The notes under the pieces are model-generated. The model did no database searches, was not told where the DNA came from, and saw only the letters and a list, made by a program, of their open reading frames with translations. From the NCBI GenBank assembly GCA_010093515.1, contig MU001674.1:234246-298245 (forward strand): a stretch of 64,000 bases of DNA. The letters run 5' to 3'. Of the stretch, positions 36,401-46,107 are shown in pieces. This DNA comes from Lineolata rhizophorae (Eukaryota > Ascomycota > Dothideomycetes > Lineolatales > Lineolataceae). Made by a program: the position numbers and the translations under genes. The first letter of the stretch is position 1; each line of letters opens with the position of its first letter.

Positions 36401-37898
36401 CAGCAGGTCCATGGGCTGCGCGAACAGGCGTAGCGTCGGCGGCGTCTGGTACGACGACTTGCCGTCGAGCGTGACGACCATGACGCTGCCGCGCCAGATT
36501 TGGCGGCCGGTCTGGGTCTCGCGGCGGATGCCGGTGTAGCGCAGGAGCGGGCCGCAGTGGAGGTGCAGCGGCGGCTGGAACGTCGTCGCGCCGGTCGGCT
36601 CCTCATACCCGCCGTCGTACGCGGCGGCAGCGGCGGCGGCGGCGGCGCGCGGCGGAGCGGCTGTCGAGGGCCCCGCACTTGGCGCGGGCGGCTGCCCGTA
36701 CGTCGCATACTGGCCGCCGGAGCGGCGACGTTCGGATGGTGACTTTTCCCACCATGCCTTGGCGCTATCCTCAGCAGACGGCTTCGGCGCGGCGGGCGCG
36801 GGAGGAGCGGCGGGCTGAGGCGGGGAACTGTCGAGGACGAGATCGTCGCCCAGCAAGGCGGCCACTTTGGCCGTGCGCCAATCGTCCAGCGGACGTGAGG
36901 CCGGCTGGTATCTCCGATGAGGCGAGTAGTGCCTGTGGAAGTGATGGTGCCGATGACGCTCGTCCGGAGCTCCGTCCGCATCCCGGCCTCTGTGATGGTG
37001 GTGTGAACCCGTCGGTGGAGCCGCCGCGGCCGCATCGTGCTGGCCCCTTACGGGCCTCGATGCACCGGCCGCCAACGCGGCTTCGTCGGTGTACCGCCCG
37101 CCATACGGGTCACGATGCCTCGCATCCGCATCCCGCAAGGTCTCCGACCTCCGCGGCGGGTACTCCCACGGCGGTTCCTTTTGCAGTCTCTTGCTATTGC
37201 TCCTTCCCACACCCGCCTCCCCGCCCGGCACCGATACGCCCAGCCCCGTCGGCCCCTCTTTGGCCCTCGTCCTACTGCTCCTGTGCGTATCGCCAGCGGC
37301 AGGCGGCGCGTTCGGGTCCCACGGGTCACTGAGATCGAACGCCGGGTCCGCGCCCGCGCCCGCAGCAGCATCGCCGCCGTGCCTCCGCGAACCCGACGAC
37401 CTCGCCGGCCTCCAATCCGGATGTTCGGGCCCCGGCCCCAGGGCCGCGCCGGCGCGCCCGTCCGCCCGGCCCCTGCTCGAGCGCCGCGCCCGCCGCTCCT
37501 GGGCCGCCAGCTCCGCCTTCTCGACGTCGGCCCGGCGCGCCTCCTTGGTGATGTCGTCGAGCGTCACCTCGAGCTTCTGCAGCGGCGAGCGGTCCGGCAC
37601 CGAGCCTTTGCGGTGCCTGCCGCCGCCGCCGGCGGCCGCGGTGGGCGTGTGGGGGGACCCGGCGGGCCCCGCCTGTGCTGCTGGCGGCGGCGACGGCGGC
37701 GCCCTGGAGTCGGACGTGTTGCGGTGCGCCGACCGGCGATGCTGCGGCTCGGCGCCGCGGGGGCGGCTGGCCGGCGCGCTGGAGTTGGGCTGGGCGGCCG
37801 CCCGCGACGAGTAGGACCGCGCGGGCGGCGCGCCGCCGCCAGTCTGGCGATGGTGCTGGGGCCCGCCGGCCGAGGAGCGGTCGCGCGAGCTGCGCGGC

Positions 37899-37935
<37 letters not shown>

Positions 37936-38260
37936 ACGGGTCCTTGTATGCGACCGGAGGCGGGCCGCGGGGAGCGGCGGGCGCGGCGGGCGGGGGCGCG
38001 CCCGGGTACGGGTGCGAGGAGCGGCGGCGGTGGCCCGAGGACGCGGAGCGCGAGACGCCGTTCTGGGCCGGGGCGGGCGGCGCGCCGGGCGCGGCCGTCT
38101 TGGCCGTCGGCGGCGGCGCGTAGTCGGGGATCACGGGCGACTCGTCGGGGGCGTCGCCGGCGCGGCGCGACGAGCGCTTGGTCGAGTATGGGTCGCGGGT
38201 CGGCGGAGGCATCGGGGGCGGGGGGATGGCGTACGGGTCGCCGTTCGCACGGCGGTCCAT
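33404..38260 (-). CDS. Large PhoD-like metallophosphatase with disordered flanks
   Basis: Intronless, 1618 aa from the first true ATG at 38260 (the open frame extends upstream only through a GTG). The N-terminal ~540 residues are low complexity, rich in Pro, Ser, Arg and Gly, with Gly and His runs. The catalytic region spans about 560-1240. It starts with HLHCGPLLRYTGIRRETQTG and includes VGGGDQIY (about 829), NIWDDHDILDGFGSY (about 901) and LSGDVHLAAVG (about 1108), the metal-binding motifs of PhoD-related phosphatases. The C-terminal ~380 residues are again disordered. Fungi carry such very long PhoD-like proteins; substrate and site of action are not established here. Strong GC bias opens long false frames on the opposite strand. 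Confidence 0.85.
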
Positions 38261-39673
38261 GGCGGCGGCGGGGTTGGCGGGCGAGGACGGATGAGAAGCA
38301 AAAAGAGGCAAAAACGAGGCTCCAAAAGTCGAGAGTTGCGATGCGGCGGCGGTCAGCACGGCGGGCGCATAGCGGGGCCGATATATGGGCAGATGGTGAT
38401 AGAGTCGGGTGTGCAGGTGGTACAGCTCTCGGCTAGCTCTCGGCTCCGCGCAGGGATCGCGACGCTCGGGACGGGGGCTGCAGAGTCAATGGCACAAGCA
38501 TCCGGAGGATGCAGGAGCTGGGAGGTGGAGGGGAGGAGAGAAGAAGAGCGCGGCGGGCCAGCGGCAGGCGAGAATTGCGGTGGCAGGGCAGCCGGGCCGG
38601 AGCCGCAGGCTGAGGCTGGATGCCCGGCTGACCGGCGGCCGCGCTGTGGCTGGTGGCTGGCGGCGTGGCGCGGCTGGCCCACGTGACCGCCCGTTCGCTG
38701 GCCGCGCTGGGCTCCCCGAGTGGCCGCGGGCGCGCACGCCGCGAGGCCCGAAGGACGCGGAGGATCGCGGCGCGTTCGTGCCACGAGCGCTCCGTCCGGC
38801 GCGAGTGCCTGCAAGCCCGGCGACGTCCCGGGCGGCCGCCGCGCTCTGGACGGGAGCCGGAGCGCTCCCAGCGCCGCCGCGGGCCGGCCGTTGATCTGCC
38901 TCGCGATCGCGCCCCTGCGCGGCCCCTGGGCGGTGCGGCGCCGCTCCTCCGCCCGCCCCCGGCAGAGGCCAAATGGCTTTCGGCCCGCTCCTGCAGCATC
39001 ATCTATGCCCGCCCGTCAGCCCAGCAGCCCTCGCGGCCCCTTCTCGCCCACCCCCCCTCTCCGCTCACTCTGCCCGCCATGCCTGCCTCTTGACCTCTTC
39101 GTTTTGCATTCCACCGCGTTGTTCGTGCCGGCCGCCTCGGTCCATTTCCAGCCTGGCTCTCCGTGCGCAGCCACCCCGGCCCCCCAGCTTCTCCGCTCCC
39201 CTTCTGCTCTCGTCTGAAACCTCTTTGATCGCGGCAACCGACCCTGTTCTCCCGCCGCGCTTGCCTCCGCAAGGCCGCGACACGCTTCCAGCGCCGCTCG
39301 GCAATCCCTCGTGGGCAGCAGTCTTGCCGGCCTCTCCTCGCCCAACTGCTCGACGCGGCTATTGCTAGCGTCCCATCAGCCCGGAAGCTCGACAACGGCT
39401 CCGCGTCGCCGCTCGCCTCAACGTCCTCTTCCGGCATCCTCCTCCTCCACGTTCTTTCAATCTTTGGCGTCGAACACACCGCAGCAAAAGGCACCGTCCA
39501 AGCCCGTCCTTCACCGCATGCTCTAACCACACTCCGCGTGCCATCTCCGTCGCCACCCATCGCCCGTACTCCTCCCGCCTCGGCCCGCTTTTCGCGGCCT
39601 CCTCTCTCTCTCTCTCTCTCTCTCTCCCTCCCCTCCCTCCCCTCCCTCCTCTCCCTCCATACCACTTTCCACC
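38261..39673. promoter_or_regulatory. Divergent PhoD-like / KEX2 promoter region, GC-rich
   Basis: 1.4 kb between two divergent starts. The middle is very GC-rich. The KEX2-proximal end becomes pyrimidine-rich, with a (CT)n run at about 39602-39627 followed by CCCTC repeats to the ATG, typical of fungal leaders. No gene is supported inside. Confidence 0.5.
39602..39627 (+). repeat. (CT)n microsatellite in the KEX2 leader
   Basis: About 12-13 CT units, then CCCTC/CCTCC pyrimidine repeats up to about 39658, directly before the KEX2 start. Fungal promoters often use CT-rich tracts near the transcript start. Confidence 0.75.
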
Positions 39674-42418
39674 ATGCGGGCCGCGACCCTGTGGACGCTT
39701 GCCGCGCTGGCGACAAGCGCCCTGTGCCGGTCTTCGGCGCTCCTCCGCCCGCGCGACTACCATCTCCACGACTACTACGCCGTGCACCTGGACGCGCGGA
39801 CCACGACGCCGGACGCGCTGGCCGCGCATCTCGGCCTCGAGTACGAAGGCGGGCTGGGCGAGCTGCCCGACCACCACATCTTCCGCGCCGCGAAGCGGGA
39901 CGGACACGACGTGCTAGAACATGCCGTCCGGGAGCTGGAGGAGAGGCGGAGACGGCGGCGGAAACGCGACGCCCTGAACGCGAGAGGGGCATCGGCCGCT
40001 GAGGAAGAAGAAGAGCTCAGCCCGCTCGACGGCATCTTGTTCCGTCAGAAGCAGAAGCTCAAGCCGCGCATGTGGAAGCGCGGCGTGATACCAAGCCCGC
40101 CCGACGACTCCGCCCGGGCCGCCCGCCAGCTGCAGGGGCCGCCGCCCGACGACGCGGCCATCGCCAAGCACAAGGAGCTCGCCGAAGAGCTGGGCATCGA
40201 GGACCCCATCTTTCTCGACCAATGGCACCTGTACAACAACCGGGAGCCCGGCAACGACCTGAACGTGACGGGCCTGTGGAAGGACGGCGTCACGGGCGCC
40301 AACACGACCGTGTGCATCGTCGACGACGGGCTCGACTTCGATAGCCTCGACCTGGCGCCCAACTACCTCTCGGCCGGCTCGTACGACTTCAACGACAAGG
40401 TGGACGACCCGAAGCCGCGGCTCTCGGACGACCGCCACGGCACCCGGTGCGCGGGCGAGGTGGCGGCCGCCAAGAACGACGTCTGCGGCGTCGGCGTCGC
40501 GTACGAGGCCAACATCGCCGGCATCCGGATATTGAGCAAGCCCATCACCGACGCGGACGAGGCCGTCGCGATGAATTACGAGATGCAGGTCAACGAGATA
40601 TACTCGTGCAGCTGGGGCCCGCCCGACGACGGCCGCAGCATGGACGCGCCCGGCATCTTGATCCGGCGAGCTTTCGTCAACGCGATCCAGAACGGCCGCG
40701 AGGGCAAAGGCACCATCTACGTCTTCGCGGCCGGGAACGGCGCCAACAACGACGACAATTGCAATTTCGACGGCTACACCAATTCCATCTACTCGGTCAC
40801 GGTGGGCGCCATCGACAGGGAGAACAACCACCCTTACTACTCGGAGAAGTGTTCGGCCCAGCTCGTCGTGACCTACTCGTCCGGCCGCAGCGACAACATC
40901 CACACGACCGACGTTGGCGAGAACAAGTGCACCGTCTCGCACGGCGGCACCAGCGCGGCCGGTCCGCTCGTCGCGGGCGTCTACGCCCTCGTCCTCCAAG
41001 TCCGGCCCGAACTGACGTGGCGCGACGTCCAGTGGCTGTCCGTCCTGAACGCGGTGCCGCTGGACCAGGAGTCGGACTGGCAGGAGACGGGCCTCGGCGT
41101 CAAGTTCAGCCACCAGTTCGGGTACGGCAAGGTGGACGCGTGGGCGCTGGTCGAGGCGGCGCGCGACTGGGAGCTGGTGAAGCCGCAGGCCTGGTTCTTC
41201 AGCCCGTGGATGCACGTGCGGCACGCGATCCCCCAGGGCGACCAGGGCCTGGCCAGCAGCTTCGACGTGACGGAGGAGATGCTGGCCGGCGCCAACCTGG
41301 CCCGCCTCGAGCACGTCACCGTCACCATGAACGTGGAGCACTCGCGGCGCGGCGACCTGAGCGTCGAGCTGCGGTCGCCGTCGGGCGTGGTGTCGCACCT
41401 GGCGACGGCGCGGCGCAACGACGACGCGGCCGCCGGCTACGCCGACTGGACCTTCATGTCGGTGGCGCACTGGGGCGAGGCGGGCGCGGGCCGCTGGACC
41501 GTCGTCGTCAAAGACGCAAAGGTCAACGAGCACGAGGGCTCCTTCACCGACTGGAAGCTGCGCCTCTGGGGCGAGTGCCGCGACCCCGACGCCCAGCCCC
41601 TGCTCCCCATGCCCGCCGAGCACGACGACGACGACCACGACGTCGTCACCTCCGCCCCCGTCGCCACCACCAGCCTGTCCGCCTCGCCGGCAGAGGAGAC
41701 GGGCGAGCCTGCGCCCCTCCCCTCGGATCACCCCCACCGCCCCATCAACTCCAAGCCGACGGGCACCGCCGCCGCCGCCGCGGCGTCGGACTCGGACGCG
41801 CCGCCGAGCGGCAGCGGCAGCGGCAGGCCGACGGCCGCGACGTCGAGCGCGACGGGGGCGCCCGCGGCGTCGGCGTCGGCCGCGCCGCCCGAGTCGTTCC
41901 TCCCGTCGCCGTTCCCCACCTTCGGCGTCAGCAAGCGCACGCAGATCTGGATCTACGGGGCGCTGGGGCTGATCCTGGTCTTTTGCGCGGGGCTGTGCGC
42001 GTACCTGGCGGTGTGGCGGCGGCGGCGGCGGCGGCTGGGCGACGTGGCGCGGGACGACTACGAGTTCGAGGTGCTGGAGGAGGACGAGGACGAGGACGAG
42101 GACGAGGGGGGGGATGAGGGGGAGGAGGGCGGCGGGGAGGGTGAGAGGGGCGGGCTGATGAAGGGTGGGAGGAGGGGCGCGAGGAGGAAGAGGAGGGCCG
42201 GGGAGCTGTATGATGCGTTTGCGGGGGAGAGCGATGAGGACGGGCTTGAGGGGGAGGAGTTCTATAGGGATGAGGTGGCGGAGGGGAGCGAGGGGGAGGA
42301 GCGCAGAAGGGAAGCGGCCGGGTACGATGAGAAGGACGCGTTGAGGGGAGAGGCGGGCGGGAGCAGTGGGGATGACGGGCGGTTGTCGAGCGGGAGTGGA
42401 AGCGGGCCGGGGAGGTAG
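39674..42418 (+). CDS. KEX2: Kexin-type Golgi processing protease
   Basis: Intronless, 914 aa. It cleaves secretory precursors after Lys-Arg and Arg-Arg in the late Golgi. The protein has a signal peptide (MRAATLWTLAALATSALC), a pro-segment ending at a likely auto-processing Lys-Arg (KPRMWKRGVIP), and a subtilisin-like domain with Asp217 (CIVDDGLDF), His255 (DDRHGTRCAGE), Asn355 (AAGNGANNDD) and Ser427 (HGGTSAAGP). A P domain follows (about 520-635), then a Ser/Thr/Ala-rich stalk, one TM helix (about 757-781, QIWIYGALGLILVFCAG) and a long acidic cytosolic tail for Golgi retrieval. All catalytic residues are present and length is typical of filamentous fungi. An internal poly-Arg run (RRRRRRKR, about 91-98) in the pro-segment is another possible cleavage site. 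Confidence 0.95.
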   Translation: MRAATLWTLAALATSALCRSSALLRPRDYHLHDYYAVHLDARTTTPDALAAHLGLEYEGGLGELPDHHIFRAAKRDGHDVLEHAVRELEERRRRRRKRDALNARGASAAEEEEELSPLDGILFRQKQKLKPRMWKRGVIPSPPDDSARAARQLQGPPPDDAAIAKHKELAEELGIEDPIFLDQWHLYNNREPGNDLNVTGLWKDGVTGANTTVCIVDDGLDFDSLDLAPNYLSAGSYDFNDKVDDPKPRLSDDRHGTRCAGEVAAAKNDVCGVGVAYEANIAGIRILSKPITDADEAVAMNYEMQVNEIYSCSWGPPDDGRSMDAPGILIRRAFVNAIQNGREGKGTIYVFAAGNGANNDDNCNFDGYTNSIYSVTVGAIDRENNHPYYSEKCSAQLVVTYSSGRSDNIHTTDVGENKCTVSHGGTSAAGPLVAGVYALVLQVRPELTWRDVQWLSVLNAVPLDQESDWQETGLGVKFSHQFGYGKVDAWALVEAARDWELVKPQAWFFSPWMHVRHAIPQGDQGLASSFDVTEEMLAGANLARLEHVTVTMNVEHSRRGDLSVELRSPSGVVSHLATARRNDDAAAGYADWTFMSVAHWGEAGAGRWTVVVKDAKVNEHEGSFTDWKLRLWGECRDPDAQPLLPMPAEHDDDDHDVVTSAPVATTSLSASPAEETGEPAPLPSDHPHRPINSKPTGTAAAAAASDSDAPPSGSGSGRPTAATSSATGAPAASASAAPPESFLPSPFPTFGVSKRTQIWIYGALGLILVFCAGLCAYLAVWRRRRRRLGDVARDDYEFEVLEEDEDEDEDEGGDEGEEGGGEGERGGLMKGGRRGARRKRRAGELYDAFAGESDEDGLEGEEFYRDEVAEGSEGEERRREAAGYDEKDALRGEAGGSSGDDGRLSSGSGSGPGR

Positions 42419-43109
42419 CAGTGCGTCGGGGAAATAGGTGTCTTGGATTAGACAGGCTGCCGCTCGGGGGCCTTTTCATCATCATCTTTTTTTTTTTTTT
42501 GGTCTTAATTACCCTTCTATTTGGTTTCTTCATGCCTATCGACGCGGGAAATCCAGCTGGTTCGTTTCCATAACAGCTGAGAGTGCAGAGCCACACAGCG
42601 TGGGGCGATAGGCCGTGAGTGAAGGCTATGCAAAGTCGGATCCGGAGGCATTCTATTCCATGCGCGCAAAGGAAAAGAAAAAAAAAAATGCATGCACGTG
42701 GTGGGCAAGAGGCGTCGGAAACTGGACATTGGACGGGCGGGTCTTGCATCTTGTGTAATACTTGCGTCCCACATTTGGTGGCGTTATATGATGGTTTCGA
42801 TTTCTGGTTGTACGTGTGGGATTATTAAGAAAATCACAATTTCCAGCGGCTTGCTCGCTGCCTGATAATTGTGCGAACACGAGTCAAGTGAATTGATGGA
42901 AGATGAGGGTAGCTCCGGCTGGGGTTTCCGAACAGGTGAATAGATAACGAGGCTACGGCGCTAAGTACGTACTACGTACGTACCAAAATGCACGGATCCT
43001 GCGCTAGACACAATTCCCACACCAGCCCGACGAAGCAGCGATACCTCCCTCCGCACACGCAGCAGGCCCAAAGCGCCCTCCAAGCCGAAAGCCCCAAACC
43101 CAACCAACC
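42419..43109. other. Intergenic region between KEX2 and the UBE3D-like gene
   Basis: It contains the KEX2 3' end with a T14-type homopolymer near 42487, an A run near 42680, and the promoter of the next gene. No gene is supported. Confidence 0.45.
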
Positions 43110-44921
43110 ATGGCCGCATCCCCACGCCAAACCCCAGCCCCGCGCCCCGAGCCAGACGCCCCGCCCCCCGACCGCAGCATCGCCATCTACGCCGAGCACC
43201 TCCTCCACACGCGCACCATCTCCGTGCACGCCGCCTTCGCGCCGCTCGCCGCCGCCCCCCCCGCCCTCGGCGCCGCGCTCGCCCCCGACCGCCTCGCCCT
43301 GCTCGTCCGCCGCGGCGACCAGCGCGCCGCGCTCGCCCTCGCCGCGCCCGTCGCCGCGCCGGCCCCCGCGCCCGCCGGCCCCCTCGACCTCCCGCTGCCG
43401 CGCGGCGCCGCCCGCGCCGGCGCCTTCGCGCTGCGGCTGCGCGTGGGCGCGGCCGCGGCCGGCGTCGCGGCCGAGGACGCGCGCGAGAACGTGGTGCCGT
43501 GGAGCGGCGCGGCGCTGGCGGCGGCGGCCGGGGGGGGGGAGGAGGGCGCGGGGCGCGACGTCGCGGCGTGCGTGCGTTGCGGCGGGTGCCGGGGGGGCGT
43601 GCTGCGGGCGGAGAAGGCGCGGGCGTGGAGGGATCTGCCGCGCGAGGATTGGGCGGAGATGATGGAGTTCTGGCACTGCCACAAGCCGGGCGGAGGGGGG
43701 GAGGGGGAGGGCGGGGAGGCCAAGGGGTATGCGGCGGGGGGCAGGGTGAGGGCGCTGGAGGGCGTGGTGGGCGTGGCGAAGGCGTACTTTTTGGTCGAGG
43801 AGGAGGCGTGCGTGAACGTCGAGGTAAGGGTCGAGTCTCTCCCGTTTCGCAGCTTCCCATTGTCCTGTTTGTCCAGGGCGGCGAGAAGGAGGTCGATGCC
43901 TGCTATATGCCTGATGGGTCAACCAACCGATACTATCGCCCAAGATTGAAGGAATCGGGGGGGCGGACGGGCTGAGATAAACCACAGGTGTATCCTCGGT
44001 CGGTTTGCCCTCGTTCGTACACCCGACAGTCCGGCGTTTCATCACGGGACTCGGAAGGTCCAAGAGCCCGTGAGATTAATCCGGACACATTGAGCACCGG
44101 ACTTTCTTCCGTAGATTCTAGTGACACTGGACTAACATCGGTCGTAGGCTACTTCGGTAGGCCGTTTAGTGTGCGCCTCTTGTGGCGGGACCCTCGGCAG
44201 CGTAGACGTTAGGGCAGAAGGCTGGCGCATTTATAAGTGGAACCTCGAGCTTTATGATACGCCAGATAGGCGTAAAGATGTGCCCTGGCATCATTTCCAC
44301 CCTGTGTCGAAATGGATTGTGTCCGAGCTCCTCGCTATCTCAGAGTCACAGGGCGTGCGTAAGTTTATAGTCAGCGTTGACGAGGACGACGTGCGAAGTA
44401 AGAAGAGCGAGGATAATGAGGATACCGGGGATGGCACGGATGATGTGGATAGTAAGGGTGACGACAATGACAAACACTCGCCGCTTCTAGTAAGTTGGAC
44501 CCACTGGGCACGACCACGGAGACATCATCTGGGGTGATCGCTTGCTCATGCTTATCTGCTACAGCTCTGGTTGTTCACTCCCGATATGTACTACTCACTC
44601 TCTAAACCATTCACGTCACCCACTCGTGCAGCCAAGATTTTCTGGAAAGTCCATGAGCAAGGGCATGGTCCTGCGGCTTTGGGCGAAAACTCAGACGAAC
44701 CGTCTTCCGCTTCACCAAAGCCTTCTTCGGCCCCTCTGCTATCGAGTTCAAGTCTCTCAACCGAAGAGCTTGTGTTTCCGGAGCGCCTGTTCTCCAGGTT
44801 ACGTCCTGTGCTTGAGGAGGGCACACGGAAGCTGCCGGAAATGGCTCGAAAGTTCGGCGAGTGGAACGTGGCGCTGGTAGAGAGGTTCACGAACAAAGAC
44901 TGCGATTTCTACTCAGCATGA
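43110..44921 (+). CDS. UBE3D-like E2-binding (HECT_2) protein
   Basis: Proposed CDS join(43110..43823,44148..44489,44565..44921), 470 aa. It matches the HECT-like E2-binding family (human UBE3D, which binds UBE2C/UbcH10 and cyclin B). Key blocks are ENVVPWSG, then CVRCGGC, AWRDLPREDWAEMMEFWHCHKP, a second Cys pair (VCASCGGTLG) after the first intron, and the C-terminal LLWLFTPDMYYS with KIFWKVHEQ. The first intron is 324 nt, unusually long, and could hide a small exon or a shorter real splice; it joins in phase 0 with an ACTAACA branch and GTCGTAG acceptor. The second intron is 75 nt (GTAAGT, CTACAG). Exon 1 is extremely Ala/Pro/GC-rich. Confidence 0.75.
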
Positions 44922-46107
44922 AGGGTAGATAATCAGCAAAAATTTCCCTTACGGCCAGCTATTTTCTCGAAACCATTGTTACCGAAGGTAATATTATTAT
45001 TATCTCTTACTCCCTATCAAGCTGGCGCTTATGGGGTGCTTCCATCTAAGTTCTATATTTACAGGCGAAACCCTCTGGGGAAGCAAACCTGTTTCAACTT
45101 ATCTCCCTCTTTTCCTATGGACACTCGCAGCCTATATGTACCTGTGGGGTGTTCTATCCAAGACCTTGGCTAGAGATAACTATCCCTGGCTGGTTTAGAC
45201 TCCCTCTCTCGTATGTATAGCAGCAACCCTACCGAAGTCAATAAGTTACGGCTATTTGGCCTCGACGCATGCTAACCACAACCAGGCTAGGCGACTTTGA
45301 ACATTGCAGCAAACATGATGCTTTATTCTCTGGTTGTTGAGTCATTGCCTAGAGGCCTCGGTCGGCCTCGATACGCTCCAACAATGTAGACGCTCAAAAG
45401 CAGCCAGTATGAGAGTAACTCTGCAGCATCAGTGTAGATATGAGCAAAGGGACTGCAGCTCGCACAACGTGGCTTGTTGGAATGCATAAGAATTCTCTAA
45501 TGGGATCTGATATCCGTCAATATACTAGAAGCAAGTTGATAGGAACATCTGGCCACGAAAATTCAAGACAACTGGGGGTCTGCGCTTGTCTTAATACAAG
45601 CGATGTTCTGTCAAACCATATGTTAATAGCTCACGATCCTGCATCTTATATATGCAGGGCATTCCTTATACCTTCTTGACAACCACAGTCCGGAAAACCT
45701 TTTTCAAGAAGTCCAATTTCTTCACTCCTTGTACATGCCCAGTTAGCCTTCTAAAGACATTGGAGGAGAACAGATATCAAAAGGATACAACTTCGCTAAA
45801 TTACTAGAATAGATGGGCCGTGGACAATCACGTCGAACGCTTTAGCGCTACACAAACACATTTATAATGCAGCTTGCTGGACTAAAGTTATAATTTCACG
45901 AACAAGATCTTGCATTGTGGCAGCTTTCGTAATATCTAGGTTCTCTCTCGATTTTTTACAACACGCGTATGGTAGTTGTATTGCTCCTAGTTAGACTTGT
46001 GTTGCCTGGAAGTCATGGTTCATTTAATTTTAGGAAGAATCAAATACAATTTCTCCAATCTAACCATTAGAGGCTGACATGGTTATGTCGACTTCAGACA
46101 CGCAAAT
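44922..46107. other. Convergent intergenic region
   Basis: AT-rich 1.2 kb between the UBE3D-like gene (+) and TEL2 (-). No gene, tRNA or repeat is recognised. Confidence 0.45.

Noticed and set aside
34568-36433. 621-codon plus-strand open frame inside the PhoD-like gene
   Set aside because: It is the antisense shadow of a GC3-biased coding sequence. The sense frame carries all phosphatase motifs.
37037-38686. 549-codon plus-strand open frame over the PhoD-like N-terminus
   Set aside because: Arg/Ala/Gly-rich shadow caused by GC-rich low-complexity coding on the other strand.
39914-41737. 607-codon minus-strand open frame inside KEX2
   Set aside because: Antisense shadow. The Val/Arg/Gly-rich product has no domain, while the sense strand encodes a complete kexin.
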